Shown: piece by piece, positions 5,660-10,882 of the stretch | Layout: each line of letters starts with the position of its first letter | Numbering within the stretch: the stretch's first letter is position 1 | Assembly: GCA_003505155.1 (NCBI GenBank) | Contig: DNYJ01000025.1 | Span: 1-10,882, forward strand | DNA length: 10,882 bases | Source: Candidatus Uhrbacteria bacterium | Lineage (GTDB): Bacteria > Patescibacteriota > Patescibacteriia > UBA9934 > UBA10169 | Direction: 5' to 3' | Notes under the pieces: model-generated | What the model saw: only the letters and a program-made list of their open reading frames with translations | The model's database searches: none | Told to the model about the DNA's origin: nothing | Program-made: the position numbers and the translations under genes

Positions 5660-7423
5660 ATGAAAGAACAAAACGACATGAAACCGCTTTTGGTTTTGCG
5701 CATGTTCTGGCGCATGACGGCCGGATTCCGCTGGCCTTTTTTTGGCATTTGGGTTCTGATCGCTCTCACCTCTGCGGTGTGGATCGTTTATCCGTGGATC
5801 TACAAAGCGATCTTTGACACGCTTGCGGGGCCGCCCAGCGCGGAGACTTTGCCGTATCTTCTTCGTCTGATCGGTCTCATGGCAGTGCTGTATCTTTTTA
5901 CATGGGGCTTGTGGCGCGTGACGGGTTTTGGGAGCAGTTGGATCTATACCAGGATCGAGTCGCACTTGCAGGTGGAGAGTTTTCACGCGCTTCTTCGGCA
6001 CTCGTACCGATTTTTTTCGAACAACTTTTCCGGGAGCCTCGTGCGTCAGACGAACCGGTTTGTGGATGCGTTCGGCCGGCTCGGAGAAAAGTTCCAGTGG
6101 AATCTCATCCCGCTTGTCGTCACGCTCGTTGGCGTTACGATTGCGCTGTCACTTCGGCACGCGCTCCTTGGAATCATCATGGCCGCGTGGATCGTCGTTG
6201 TGATCGGCTTAAATGTGTGGCTGTCGCTTTGGAAACTCAAATATGACATCCGCCGAGCCGCCATGGATTCCAAAATGACGGGCATGCTCTCCGACGCCAT
6301 TACGAACAGCTCAAACATCAAACTCTTCTCGGCCTACACTCACGAGCACGATCGTTACGGCGCCGTGGTGGAACAGCATCGCCGTCTTCAGAAATGGACG
6401 TGGGACCTCGCCGAGATCATCATGAGTGTGCAGACTCTCCTCATGGGAGCGATCGAGATCGGCCTCATGTATGCGGGCATTCGGCTGTGGCAGAGGGGGC
6501 TTCTCACTGTTGGTGACTTTGCGCTTTTGCAGGCGTATCTCATTTCCGTCTTCGACAAGCTCTGGGAGTTTGGCCGCACCATCCGTGAAATCTACGAACA
6601 GCTGGCGGACGCGAGCGAGATGGCGGTGATTCTTGACACGCCTTACGAAGTGATGGATGCGCGCGGCGCGAAGAAGCTCAAGGTGGAACGGGGAAGGATC
6701 GAGTTTCAAGACGTCGAATTCCGTTATCATAAAACTCGGCGCGTGCTTTCCGACTTTACGCTCTCGATCGCGGCGGGCGAGAAGGTCGCTCTGGTCGGTT
6801 CTTCGGGAGCGGGGAAGTCCACCGTGACGAAGCTCCTCATGCGGTTTTTCGATGTCACGTCGGGGAACATTTTTATTGACGGTCAGGACATTGCTCGCGT
6901 GAAAATGGAATCGCTTTGGGAAAACGTTGCTCTCGTGCCGCAGGAACCCATGCTGTTCCACCGCACGATTATGGAGAACATTCGTTACGGAGAGCGGGAG
7001 GCGAGCGATGAGGAGGCGGTGAAGGCGGCTAAGCTTGCGCACGCTCACGAGTTTATTCAGGAACTGCCGCAGGGATATGACACGTATGTGGGCGAGCGGG
7101 GCGTGAAACTCTCCGGCGGAGAACGCCAGCGCGTGGCGATCGCTCGCGCGATTCTCAAGAACGCGCCGATTCTCGTGTTGGACGAAGCGACGTCAAGCCT
7201 CGACTCCGAATCCGAGTCGCTCATTCAGGACGCACTAAAAAAACTTATGAAGGGTAAGACGACCATCGTCATTGCTCACCGCCTCTCCACGATTATGCAG
7301 ATGGATCGTATTGTTGTGGTTGAGAAGGGTCGGGTGGTGGACATGGGCACCCACGAGGAGCTTCTGAAAAAGAAAGGCATGTATCAAAAGCTTTGGAACA
7401 TCCAAGCCGGCGGGTTTATTTGA
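5660..7423 (+). CDS. ABC transporter, fused permease and ATP-binding half-transporter (exporter type)
   Basis: A 587-residue half-transporter of the ABCB/MsbA type: an N-terminal transmembrane domain of six helices (about 25-320) and a C-terminal nucleotide-binding domain. The ATPase has Walker A GSSGAGKST (380-388), signature LSGGERQR (484-491), Walker B ILVLDEAT (504-511) with catalytic Glu509, and H-loop His540 in IAHRLS; every catalytic element is intact. Such proteins work as homo- or heterodimers to export lipids, drugs or peptides; the substrate cannot be deduced, and only one half is encoded here, so a homodimer is likely. ATG 5660 is the first in-frame start and ATG 5678 (MKPLLV) is an alternative, with no Shine-Dalgarno to decide. 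The gene follows the palindromic spacer, and its stop is 1 bp from the stop of the convergent membrane-protein gene. Confidence 0.96.
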   Translation: MKEQNDMKPLLVLRMFWRMTAGFRWPFFGIWVLIALTSAVWIVYPWIYKAIFDTLAGPPSAETLPYLLRLIGLMAVLYLFTWGLWRVTGFGSSWIYTRIESHLQVESFHALLRHSYRFFSNNFSGSLVRQTNRFVDAFGRLGEKFQWNLIPLVVTLVGVTIALSLRHALLGIIMAAWIVVVIGLNVWLSLWKLKYDIRRAAMDSKMTGMLSDAITNSSNIKLFSAYTHEHDRYGAVVEQHRRLQKWTWDLAEIIMSVQTLLMGAIEIGLMYAGIRLWQRGLLTVGDFALLQAYLISVFDKLWEFGRTIREIYEQLADASEMAVILDTPYEVMDARGAKKLKVERGRIEFQDVEFRYHKTRRVLSDFTLSIAAGEKVALVGSSGAGKSTVTKLLMRFFDVTSGNIFIDGQDIARVKMESLWENVALVPQEPMLFHRTIMENIRYGEREASDEEAVKAAKLAHAHEFIQELPQGYDTYVGERGVKLSGGERQRVAIARAILKNAPILVLDEATSSLDSESESLIQDALKKLMKGKTTIVIAHRLSTIMQMDRIVVVEKGRVVDMGTHEELLKKKGMYQKLWNIQAGGFI

Positions 7424-7424
7424 C

Positions 7425-7826
7425 TTACAAGCGTGTGCGAAAAAAGAGGAAGGCGGCAGTGGCGCCCAGGAAGTCCATGAGAAAGTCTCCCATGGTGTCG
7501 GCAAGCGAGAGTTGGGACTTGGGCAAGTCGTACCAAATGACGAGCGTGTTATCAAGCATGTACTCGTGGAACTCCCAAGCGACGCCCACCAACATTGCAA
7601 AGCCGACAACGAAGAGCGCATGGTACCAGATGGGGACGTGGTGCGTGTGATGTCGGCTGGCAACCGCGTGGTGGATGGCAAGACCGAGAAGCCCCATGGC
7701 CAAGCCTCCCAAGAAGTGCATTGGCTTGTCGAGGTGGTTCACACTCCAATACGCGCCGGAGACGGTGAAGATGATGTGAAGAATAAGAACAGCAAGGATT
7801 GCGTGGAAGGCGGTTTTGAAGGGCAT
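7425..7826 (-). CDS. Small His-rich integral membrane protein (YjdF/DUF2238-like)
   Basis: A 133-residue protein with four hydrophobic segments (about 7-26, 37-54, 66-84 and 113-130). DKPMHFLGG (33-41), GVAWEFHEY (81-89) and DTMGDFLMDFLGA (110-122) form the D-H / E-E / D-D-D pattern seen in YjdF/DUF2238-type membrane proteins, whose function is not established. It holds 12 histidines, six of them in HHAVASRHHTHH (52-63) between two membrane segments. It starts 4 nt after the stop of the ZIP transporter gene on the same strand, so the two are surely co-transcribed; a role in metal handling is my inference from this and from the histidines. It ends 1 bp from the ABC gene, with no room for a terminator between them. 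Confidence 0.75.
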   Translation of the reverse strand: MPFKTAFHAILAVLILHIIFTVSGAYWSVNHLDKPMHFLGGLAMGLLGLAIHHAVASRHHTHHVPIWYHALFVVGFAMLVGVAWEFHEYMLDNTLVIWYDLPKSQLSLADTMGDFLMDFLGATAAFLFFRTRL

Positions 7827-7830
7827 AGGC

Positions 7831-8592
7831 TTAGTGCGCGAACAGCGAGGTCAGAATAAAGATAAACAGAATGCCCACGAAGAAAAGAAGGAACTGGAAG
7901 ACCATGTGCGTGCGGCGCTCCTCTTTGTGAATTTCAGGAATCAGATCGGCGGCGGCGATGTAGGTGAATCCTCCGGCGGTGAGAGCGATTAAGAAGGGAA
8001 TCGCGCTGTCGATGGCCGTTGCAAAAAAATAGGCAGCGACGGCGCCTACGAGACTCGCAAGGGAAGAGAACATGTTGTACCGGAGAGCTCGGCTCTTTTT
8101 CATGCCGCTTGAAAGGAGGATGCTGAAATCGGCGACTTCCTGCGGAATCTCATGGGCGAAAATAGCGACCGTTGTTGCCAAACCGATGGCAGGACTCACG
8201 AGGAAGGCGACGGCGATGGCAATGCCGTCAAGAAAATTATGAAGCGTGTCACCGATGAGGACGATGGAAGCGGAGGCGCGTACTTCGCACCGCTCTTCGT
8301 GACAGTGGTGCCAGAGAATGAATTTCTCGATGGCAAAGAACAAGAGGAAACCGAGAAGAATGAAGAGAAGGGCAGTCTCGATCACGTCACCTCCGCGAAT
8401 CTCTCCGAGTCTCTCAATGGCTTCGGGCATGAGATCGAGAAATGCGACGGCAAGGAGGGTTCCAGCGGCAAACGAGAGAAACGCGTGCGAGCGCTCGACG
8501 GACCAGAGACGTCCCTTGAGAAGTGCGAGAGCGGCGAGAAGGGCGATGACGCCAGAAGCGAGGCTTGCGAAGATGATGAAGAGAAGGGTCAT
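7831..8592 (-). CDS. ZIP-family divalent metal transporter
   Basis: A 253-residue membrane protein of the ZIP family, which moves Zn2+, Fe2+ or Mn2+ into the cytoplasm. The two metal-site helices are clear: DTLHNFLDG (115-123; His118, Asn119 and Asp122) and FAHEIPQEVADF (145-156; His147, Glu148 and Glu152). HHCHEE at 95-100 in the cytoplasmic loop is a typical His-rich metal-sensing segment, and DLIPEIHKE (216-224) is also conserved. About eight transmembrane segments fit the family. The frame is open upstream to 8724, but that extension runs through the promoter and into the divergent gene; ATG 8592 (MTLLFI) begins the first helix. It is the first gene of a two-gene operon with the small His-rich membrane protein. 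Confidence 0.93.
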   Translation of the reverse strand: MTLLFIIFASLASGVIALLAALALLKGRLWSVERSHAFLSFAAGTLLAVAFLDLMPEAIERLGEIRGGDVIETALLFILLGFLLFFAIEKFILWHHCHEERCEVRASASIVLIGDTLHNFLDGIAIAVAFLVSPAIGLATTVAIFAHEIPQEVADFSILLSSGMKKSRALRYNMFSSLASLVGAVAAYFFATAIDSAIPFLIALTAGGFTYIAAADLIPEIHKEERRTHMVFQFLLFFVGILFIFILTSLFAH

Positions 8593-8601
8593 AGATGACT
8601 T

Positions 8602-8610
8602 ATTGTAGCA
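8602..8610 (-). promoter_or_regulatory. Extended -10 promoter of the ZIP operon
   Basis: Minus-strand TGCTACAAT, ending 9 nt before ATG 8592, so the transcript would start at or just before the start codon. The -35 region 17 bp upstream is poor. Six of its bases are shared with the -35 of the divergent promoter. Confidence 0.55.
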
Positions 8611-8632
8611 GAAGTTCCAAAGTTGATATACT
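8603..8632 (+). promoter_or_regulatory. Promoter of the YibE/F gene
   Basis: TTGTAG (8603-8608), 18 bp, then TATACT (8627-8632) with TGA directly before it, an extended -10. The last base lies 9 nt before ATG 8642, again predicting a leaderless or nearly leaderless mRNA. It overlaps the ZIP promoter on the other strand. Confidence 0.55.
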
Positions 8633-8641
8633 TGAACCTCT

Positions 8642-9748
8642 ATGAAGTATCTTCTCGCAACGGTTTTACTTCTAACTCCTGTATCTGCCTTTGCGCAGAC
8701 GCCAACCGAGACGAATTCAAGCACACGGGAGTTTCAAGCGACGGTGGAAACGATTCAAACGGACGAGGAAGTGGATGGACTGCGGCACGTCGTCTTTGAC
8801 GCGCGCGATGAGGACGGTGCAACGTATACGATCGATACGGCAGATTCGTACGTCGAGGGTTTGCGCTTCAACCTCCGCGCGGGGCAGAATATCCTGCTTC
8901 AGAAGGTGGTGATTCAAGATCAAGTGGATGGGGTCTACTTCGTTGACGTTGTGCGCACCGCTCGGTTGGGTTGGCTCTTCGCGCTCTTTGCGCTTGCGGC
9001 TATCGCGGTTGGTCTTGCCCGCGGCGCGCTGGCTCTTGCCGGTCTTGCCGTGACGCTTGCGGTGGTGTTCGCATGGATTTTTCCGAGGATCCTCGGCGGC
9101 GCGGACCCGCTCACGACGACCGTCATCGGTTCCGTCGTTATTCTGGCGGTGAATATGCATCTCACGCACGGGTTTCGCCGCTCGACGCTTCTTGCGTTTT
9201 CCAGCACAATCGTGGGTTTGGGGCTCGTCGTTCTCTTTGCCGAAGCGTTCACGACGTTCGCGCATCTCTCCGGTCTGGCTTCCGAAGAAGCGACGTTTCT
9301 CCTCTTCGGTTCGGACGGTGCGATCGATCCGCGTGGCATTCTTCTCTCCGGCATCATCCTCGGCGCTGTCGGCGTGTTTGATGACATTGCGATCACGCAG
9401 ACGGAGACGGTGCAGGAATTGCGCGAGATGAACGTTCGGATCGGTTCCCGCGAGCTCTTCTCTCGCGCGATGCGCGTTGGCCGGCACCACATCGCTTCTG
9501 TCGTCAACACCCTTGTCCTTGCTTACGTCGGGGTCGCGATGCCGCTTTTTCTGCTTTTTCTTCTTGGAGACAATATCCCTGGCTGGCGATTTATCAATGA
9601 AGAACTCGTTGCCGAGGAGATTGTAAGAACCCTCGCCGGCACCCTCGCTCTCGTCCTCCTCGTTCCCATCTCGACGTGGTTTGCGACGTGGGGAAAAAAA
9701 CGCAGACTTTTCCACTGCCAAGCTATTGACAAAACACAAAAAACGTGA
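8642..9748 (+). CDS. YibE/F-family membrane protein
   Basis: A 368-residue protein with a cleavable signal peptide (MKYLLATVLLLTPVSAFAQ, probable cut after residue 18), an extracytoplasmic beta-rich segment (about 20-105, with LRFNLRAGQNILLQ) and then seven or so hydrophobic helices from residue 108 to 355. The family mark GILLSGIILGAVGVFDDIAI (233-252), followed by TQTETVQELREMN, identifies YibE/F. The function is not known; homologues are usually single genes of about this length. The ATG at 8642 is the first in frame and lies just behind the promoter. The gene diverges from the ZIP operon, but shared control is inference. The C-terminal tail after the last helix is short and basic (KKRRLF). 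GC is high (41 of 60 bases at 9001-9060), unlike the following gene. Confidence 0.9.
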   Translation: MKYLLATVLLLTPVSAFAQTPTETNSSTREFQATVETIQTDEEVDGLRHVVFDARDEDGATYTIDTADSYVEGLRFNLRAGQNILLQKVVIQDQVDGVYFVDVVRTARLGWLFALFALAAIAVGLARGALALAGLAVTLAVVFAWIFPRILGGADPLTTTVIGSVVILAVNMHLTHGFRRSTLLAFSSTIVGLGLVVLFAEAFTTFAHLSGLASEEATFLLFGSDGAIDPRGILLSGIILGAVGVFDDIAITQTETVQELREMNVRIGSRELFSRAMRVGRHHIASVVNTLVLAYVGVAMPLFLLFLLGDNIPGWRFINEELVAEEIVRTLAGTLALVLLVPISTWFATWGKKRRLFHCQAIDKTQKT

Positions 9749-9754
9749 TGTCAT
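9726..9754 (+). promoter_or_regulatory. Candidate promoter inside the YibE/F 3' end
   Basis: A perfect TTGACA (9726-9731) is followed after 17 bp by TGTCAT (9749-9754), four of six matches to TATAAT. A transcript would begin near 9761, immediately before the hairpin at 9771-9797. It could be chance. Confidence 0.3.
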
Positions 9755-9770
9755 AAGAACATCATCAAAC

Positions 9771-9802
9771 TCCCCTTGCATAAATCATGCTGGGGGATTT
9801 TT
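9771..9802 (+). terminator. Rho-independent terminator (or attenuator) after the YibE/F gene
   Basis: TCCCC (9771-9775) pairs with GGGGA (9793-9797), and GCAT (9778-9781) pairs with ATGC (9787-9790) around an AAATC loop, with a small internal mismatch between the two stems. TTTTT follows at 9798-9802. It lies 22 nt after the stop codon at 9748. Confidence 0.7.
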
Positions 9803-9840
9803 GTCTGCGTCTGCACGCGCTCAAGCGTGAGAACAAGAGA

Positions 9841-9849
9841 TGCTACGAT
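9841..9849 (+). promoter_or_regulatory. Extended -10 promoter of the PaaX/Cas2-like gene
   Basis: TGCTACGAT, with start of transcription expected near 9856. The leader of about 66 nt would carry all of repeat copy 1 (9883-9918) up to 3 nt before the start codon. The -35 region is unclear. Confidence 0.45.
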
Positions 9850-9882
9850 AACGATGCGTCGAATCGCTTGTCTCTACTACGT

Positions 9883-9918
9883 TGCGGACGAAATAACCCG
9901 ATCGCATCATTTCATCCG
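9883..9918. repeat. 36-bp direct repeat, upstream copy, flanking the PaaX/Cas2-like gene
   Basis: Bases 9883-9913 are identical over 31 nt to 10482-10512; then follow one mismatch (A against G) and four more identical bases (TCCG). The inverted arms GCGGACGAAAT and ATTTCATCCG pair with one internal C-A mismatch around a 14-nt centre containing CGATCG. The copy ends 3 nt before the gene's ATG. Confidence 0.9.
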
Positions 9919-9921
9919 TTT

Positions 9922-10476
9922 ATGACCAAACAAGAATGGATTGCGCGTATCGAATTTCTTGCGAAGACTTCTAAGAATCTGACGGGAGATCTTCTTTCCG
10001 CACTCGGTGAGTTCATGAGCCGAGCTCAGTTCAGCTATATGCACCCGTCGTTTATGGGTGATCCATTCGGTCCGGAGATTCTTGCCGAGATCAGAGAGGC
10101 TCAACTACGACGTGAAATCAAAGAACGAGCTCGGTATCTGCGCAGAAAAAAGTATGTGGAGCATCAAAGGAAAGGGGATACCATTATAGCTAAAATTACA
10201 GACGATGGGTTAGCGAGTATTTTTGAGCAAGATATTTGTAAGGTGGAGCAACGCCTGCCTGATGGGGAATATGTTGTGGTGGCGTTTGATATCCCGGAAG
10301 ACACAAAGCTCACACGCCAGCTATTTCGTCGCCGCCTCAAGACATTTGGTTTCGAACAACATCAGCTGAGTGTCTGGATCTGCCAACGAGATGTTGCCGA
10401 GGAGGTGGTGAGATGGGTTCAGGCCATTGGGGCGCAAAGATGGGTGAGTGTTTTCCGTGCGCGTTTGATGACGTAA
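9922..10476 (+). CDS. PaaX-like winged-helix / Cas2-fold protein
   Basis: A 184-residue protein. The first 55 residues are of unclear type; residues 60-105 (basic helix REAQLRREIKERARYLRRK, then YVEHQRKGDTIIAKITDDG) look like a winged-helix DNA-binding domain. Residues 112-184 have the Cas2/PaaX C-terminal ferredoxin-like fold: YVVVAFDIPED at 117-127, with the beta-1 Asp123 at the place of the Cas2 metal-binding Asp, then TRQLFRRRLKTFGFEQHQLSVWI. This is the arrangement of the stand-alone proteins often annotated 'Cas2' in Patescibacteria; PaaX itself is a transcriptional repressor. No cas1 or CRISPR array is nearby. The frame is open back to ATG 9787, but that stretch covers the promoter and the repeat, so ATG 9922 is chosen. 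GC is lower than in the neighbours (50 of 120 bases at 10141-10260). Repressor, nuclease and mobility roles are all possible. Confidence 0.8.
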   Translation: MTKQEWIARIEFLAKTSKNLTGDLLSALGEFMSRAQFSYMHPSFMGDPFGPEILAEIREAQLRREIKERARYLRRKKYVEHQRKGDTIIAKITDDGLASIFEQDICKVEQRLPDGEYVVVAFDIPEDTKLTRQLFRRRLKTFGFEQHQLSVWICQRDVAEEVVRWVQAIGAQRWVSVFRARLMT

Positions 10477-10480
10477 CCAA

Positions 10481-10520
10481 CTGCGGACGAAATAACCCGA
10501 TCGCATCATTTCGTCCGCAG
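10481..10520. repeat. 40-bp hairpin repeat, downstream copy, flanking the PaaX/Cas2-like gene
   Basis: CTGCGGACGAAAT (10481-10493) and ATTTCGTCCGCAG (10508-10520) are exact 13-bp inverted arms around a 14-nt centre. Its bases 10482-10517 are the direct repeat of 9883-9918. It begins 5 nt after the gene's stop codon. No T-run follows, so it is not a standard terminator. Confidence 0.92.
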
Positions 10521-10564
10521 TTCCACGAGAAGCTTAGCCTCCTTGAGAGTCTTAGCCCGTTGCC

Positions 10565-10647
10565 CTGTTCCTATTTCTGGAACAGTCCCATTTCGACCGC
10601 CTTCGCAACATGGGGACATTTCAAAATTCCTGGAAAGGGGACATTTC
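10565..10647. repeat. REP-like cluster: hairpin plus two GGGGACATTTC units
   Basis: CTGTTCC (10565-10571) and GGAACAG (10579-10585) form a 7-bp hairpin with a 7-nt loop. GGGGACATTTC occurs twice head-to-tail (10612-10622 and 10637-10647, 25 bp apart). Such words are known around REP/RAYT-type elements. This and the flanking 10521-10680 stretch hold no gene that I can support. Confidence 0.65.
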
Positions 10648-10684
10648 TATTTCCCGTTGACAGGAAGAAAATTGAGTGATTCTG

Positions 10685-10693
10685 TGCTATGAT
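10685..10693 (+). promoter_or_regulatory. Extended -10 promoter of the asparaginase-like gene
   Basis: TGCTATGAT; with the six bases after it, it matches the promoter at 9841-9855 in 14 of 15 positions. Initiation near 10700 would give an 18-nt leader. A perfect TTGACA at 10657-10662 is too far away (25 bp) to be its -35. Confidence 0.5.
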
Positions 10694-10717
10694 AACGATA
10701 TCCGTAACACCTCCTCT

Positions 10718-10882
10718 ATGACCCCCCCCCTCATCACAAGAGATCATTCATGTCATCCTGACGGGTGGCACCATCGATTCTTTTTATAACGGTATCAAGG
10801 ATACAGCAACGCCTAGAATTTCTTCGATCATCCCAAGCTACTTTGAGATGTTGCGCCTGTATGGAGTGGACCCCGTATACTA
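10718..10882 (+). CDS. Asparaginase-family protein, N-terminal part, frame broken at a C9 run
   Basis: The frame from 10722 to the right edge reads HVILTGGTIDSFYNG and then KDTATPRISSIIPSYFEMLR, which carries the TGGTID motif of type I/II L-asparaginases; the second Thr of TGGT (codon 10770-10772) is the expected nucleophile. These enzymes hydrolyse asparagine (or glutamine) to aspartate and ammonia; one family branch acts on Glu-tRNA(Gln) (GatD). The only plausible start, ATG 10718, is out of frame by one base because nine C follow at 10722-10730; with eight C it would read MTPPSSQEIIHV straight into the family sequence. In the asparaginase frame itself a TGA (10719-10721) stands directly upstream and no ATG occurs until well inside. 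Either an assembly error in the homopolymer or a real slippage site. The C-terminus lies outside the window. Confidence 0.75.
10722..10730 (+). repeat. Homopolymer run of nine C at codons 2-4 of the asparaginase-like gene
   Basis: Nine consecutive C directly follow ATGA; loss of one C (or gain of two) restores the reading frame to the start codon. The position is typical of phase-variable slippage tracts and also of sequencing error. Confidence 0.9.

Noticed and set aside
735..7423. Recoded TGA (code 25, glycine) as in Gracilibacteria/SR1
   Set aside because: TGA ends several genes at the family-expected length (LOG, flippase-like, ABC transporter) and no recognised gene needs TGA read-through.
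8717..9781. Long minus-strand open frame of 354 codons opposite the YibE/F gene
   Set aside because: Its product is a charged low-complexity string (Arg/Glu/Lys/Asp-rich) with no domain, as expected from the antisense of a GC-rich membrane-protein gene.
9787..9921. N-terminal extension of the PaaX/Cas2-like protein from ATG 9787
   Set aside because: The extra 45 residues run through the terminator hairpin, the extended -10 and repeat copy 1, and look non-coding; ATG 9922 fits the domain better.
9883..10520. A CRISPR array next to a Cas2-like gene
   Set aside because: Only two repeat copies exist, 599 bp apart, with a gene between them rather than spacers of 30-40 bp; no cas1 or other cas gene is present.

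Overview
The window looks like a piece of a Patescibacteria (Candidate Phyla Radiation) chromosome of moderately high GC. Lines pointing there are: small tightly packed genes, a DUF6922-type small protein, a stand-alone PaaX/Cas2-like protein, degenerate short-word repeats between genes, and almost no Shine-Dalgarno sequences. TGA is used as a stop (for example at 735-737 and 7421-7423), so this is not a code-25 lineage (Gracilibacteria/SR1). The assignment is inference from gene content; no marker gene fixes the taxon.

Left part (1-4024, all minus strand). A chain reads, in transcription order: HU-family DNA-binding protein with its own promoter and terminator; then a UPF0104/LPG-synthase-TM-like membrane protein, HflX GTPase and a LOG-family nucleotide phosphoribohydrolase joined by stop/start overlaps; then, after a spacer full of TACARAT/ATCTGTA words, a SpoU/TrmH rRNA methyltransferase that runs off the left edge. 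HflX and the methyltransferase both point to ribosome maintenance.

Middle (4025-7423, plus strand). A small DUF6922-like gene is followed by what appears to be a decayed N-terminal stub of an AbiEii-type nucleotidyltransferase toxin. Then come a CaCA-family Na+/Ca2+ antiporter, a spacer with a perfect 24-bp palindrome, and a full-length ABC half-transporter. The ABC gene ends 1 bp from the end of a convergent two-gene minus-strand operon: a ZIP-family metal transporter followed by a small His-rich membrane protein.

Right part (8593-10882, plus strand). The ZIP gene and a YibE/F-family membrane protein diverge from overlapping, nearly leaderless promoters. After a terminator-like hairpin comes the most unusual object: a PaaX/Cas2-like gene fitted almost exactly between two 36-bp direct repeats (35/36 identical). 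The downstream copy forms a 13-bp perfect inverted repeat. Next is a 240-bp spacer with hairpin and GGGGACATTTC repeats, then the start of an asparaginase-family gene whose ATG is separated from its reading frame by a run of nine C.

At least eight candidate promoters share an extended -10 of the form TGnTAnnnT with poor -35 boxes, and two to three of them sit only 8-9 nt from the start codon, which suggests (near-)leaderless transcripts.
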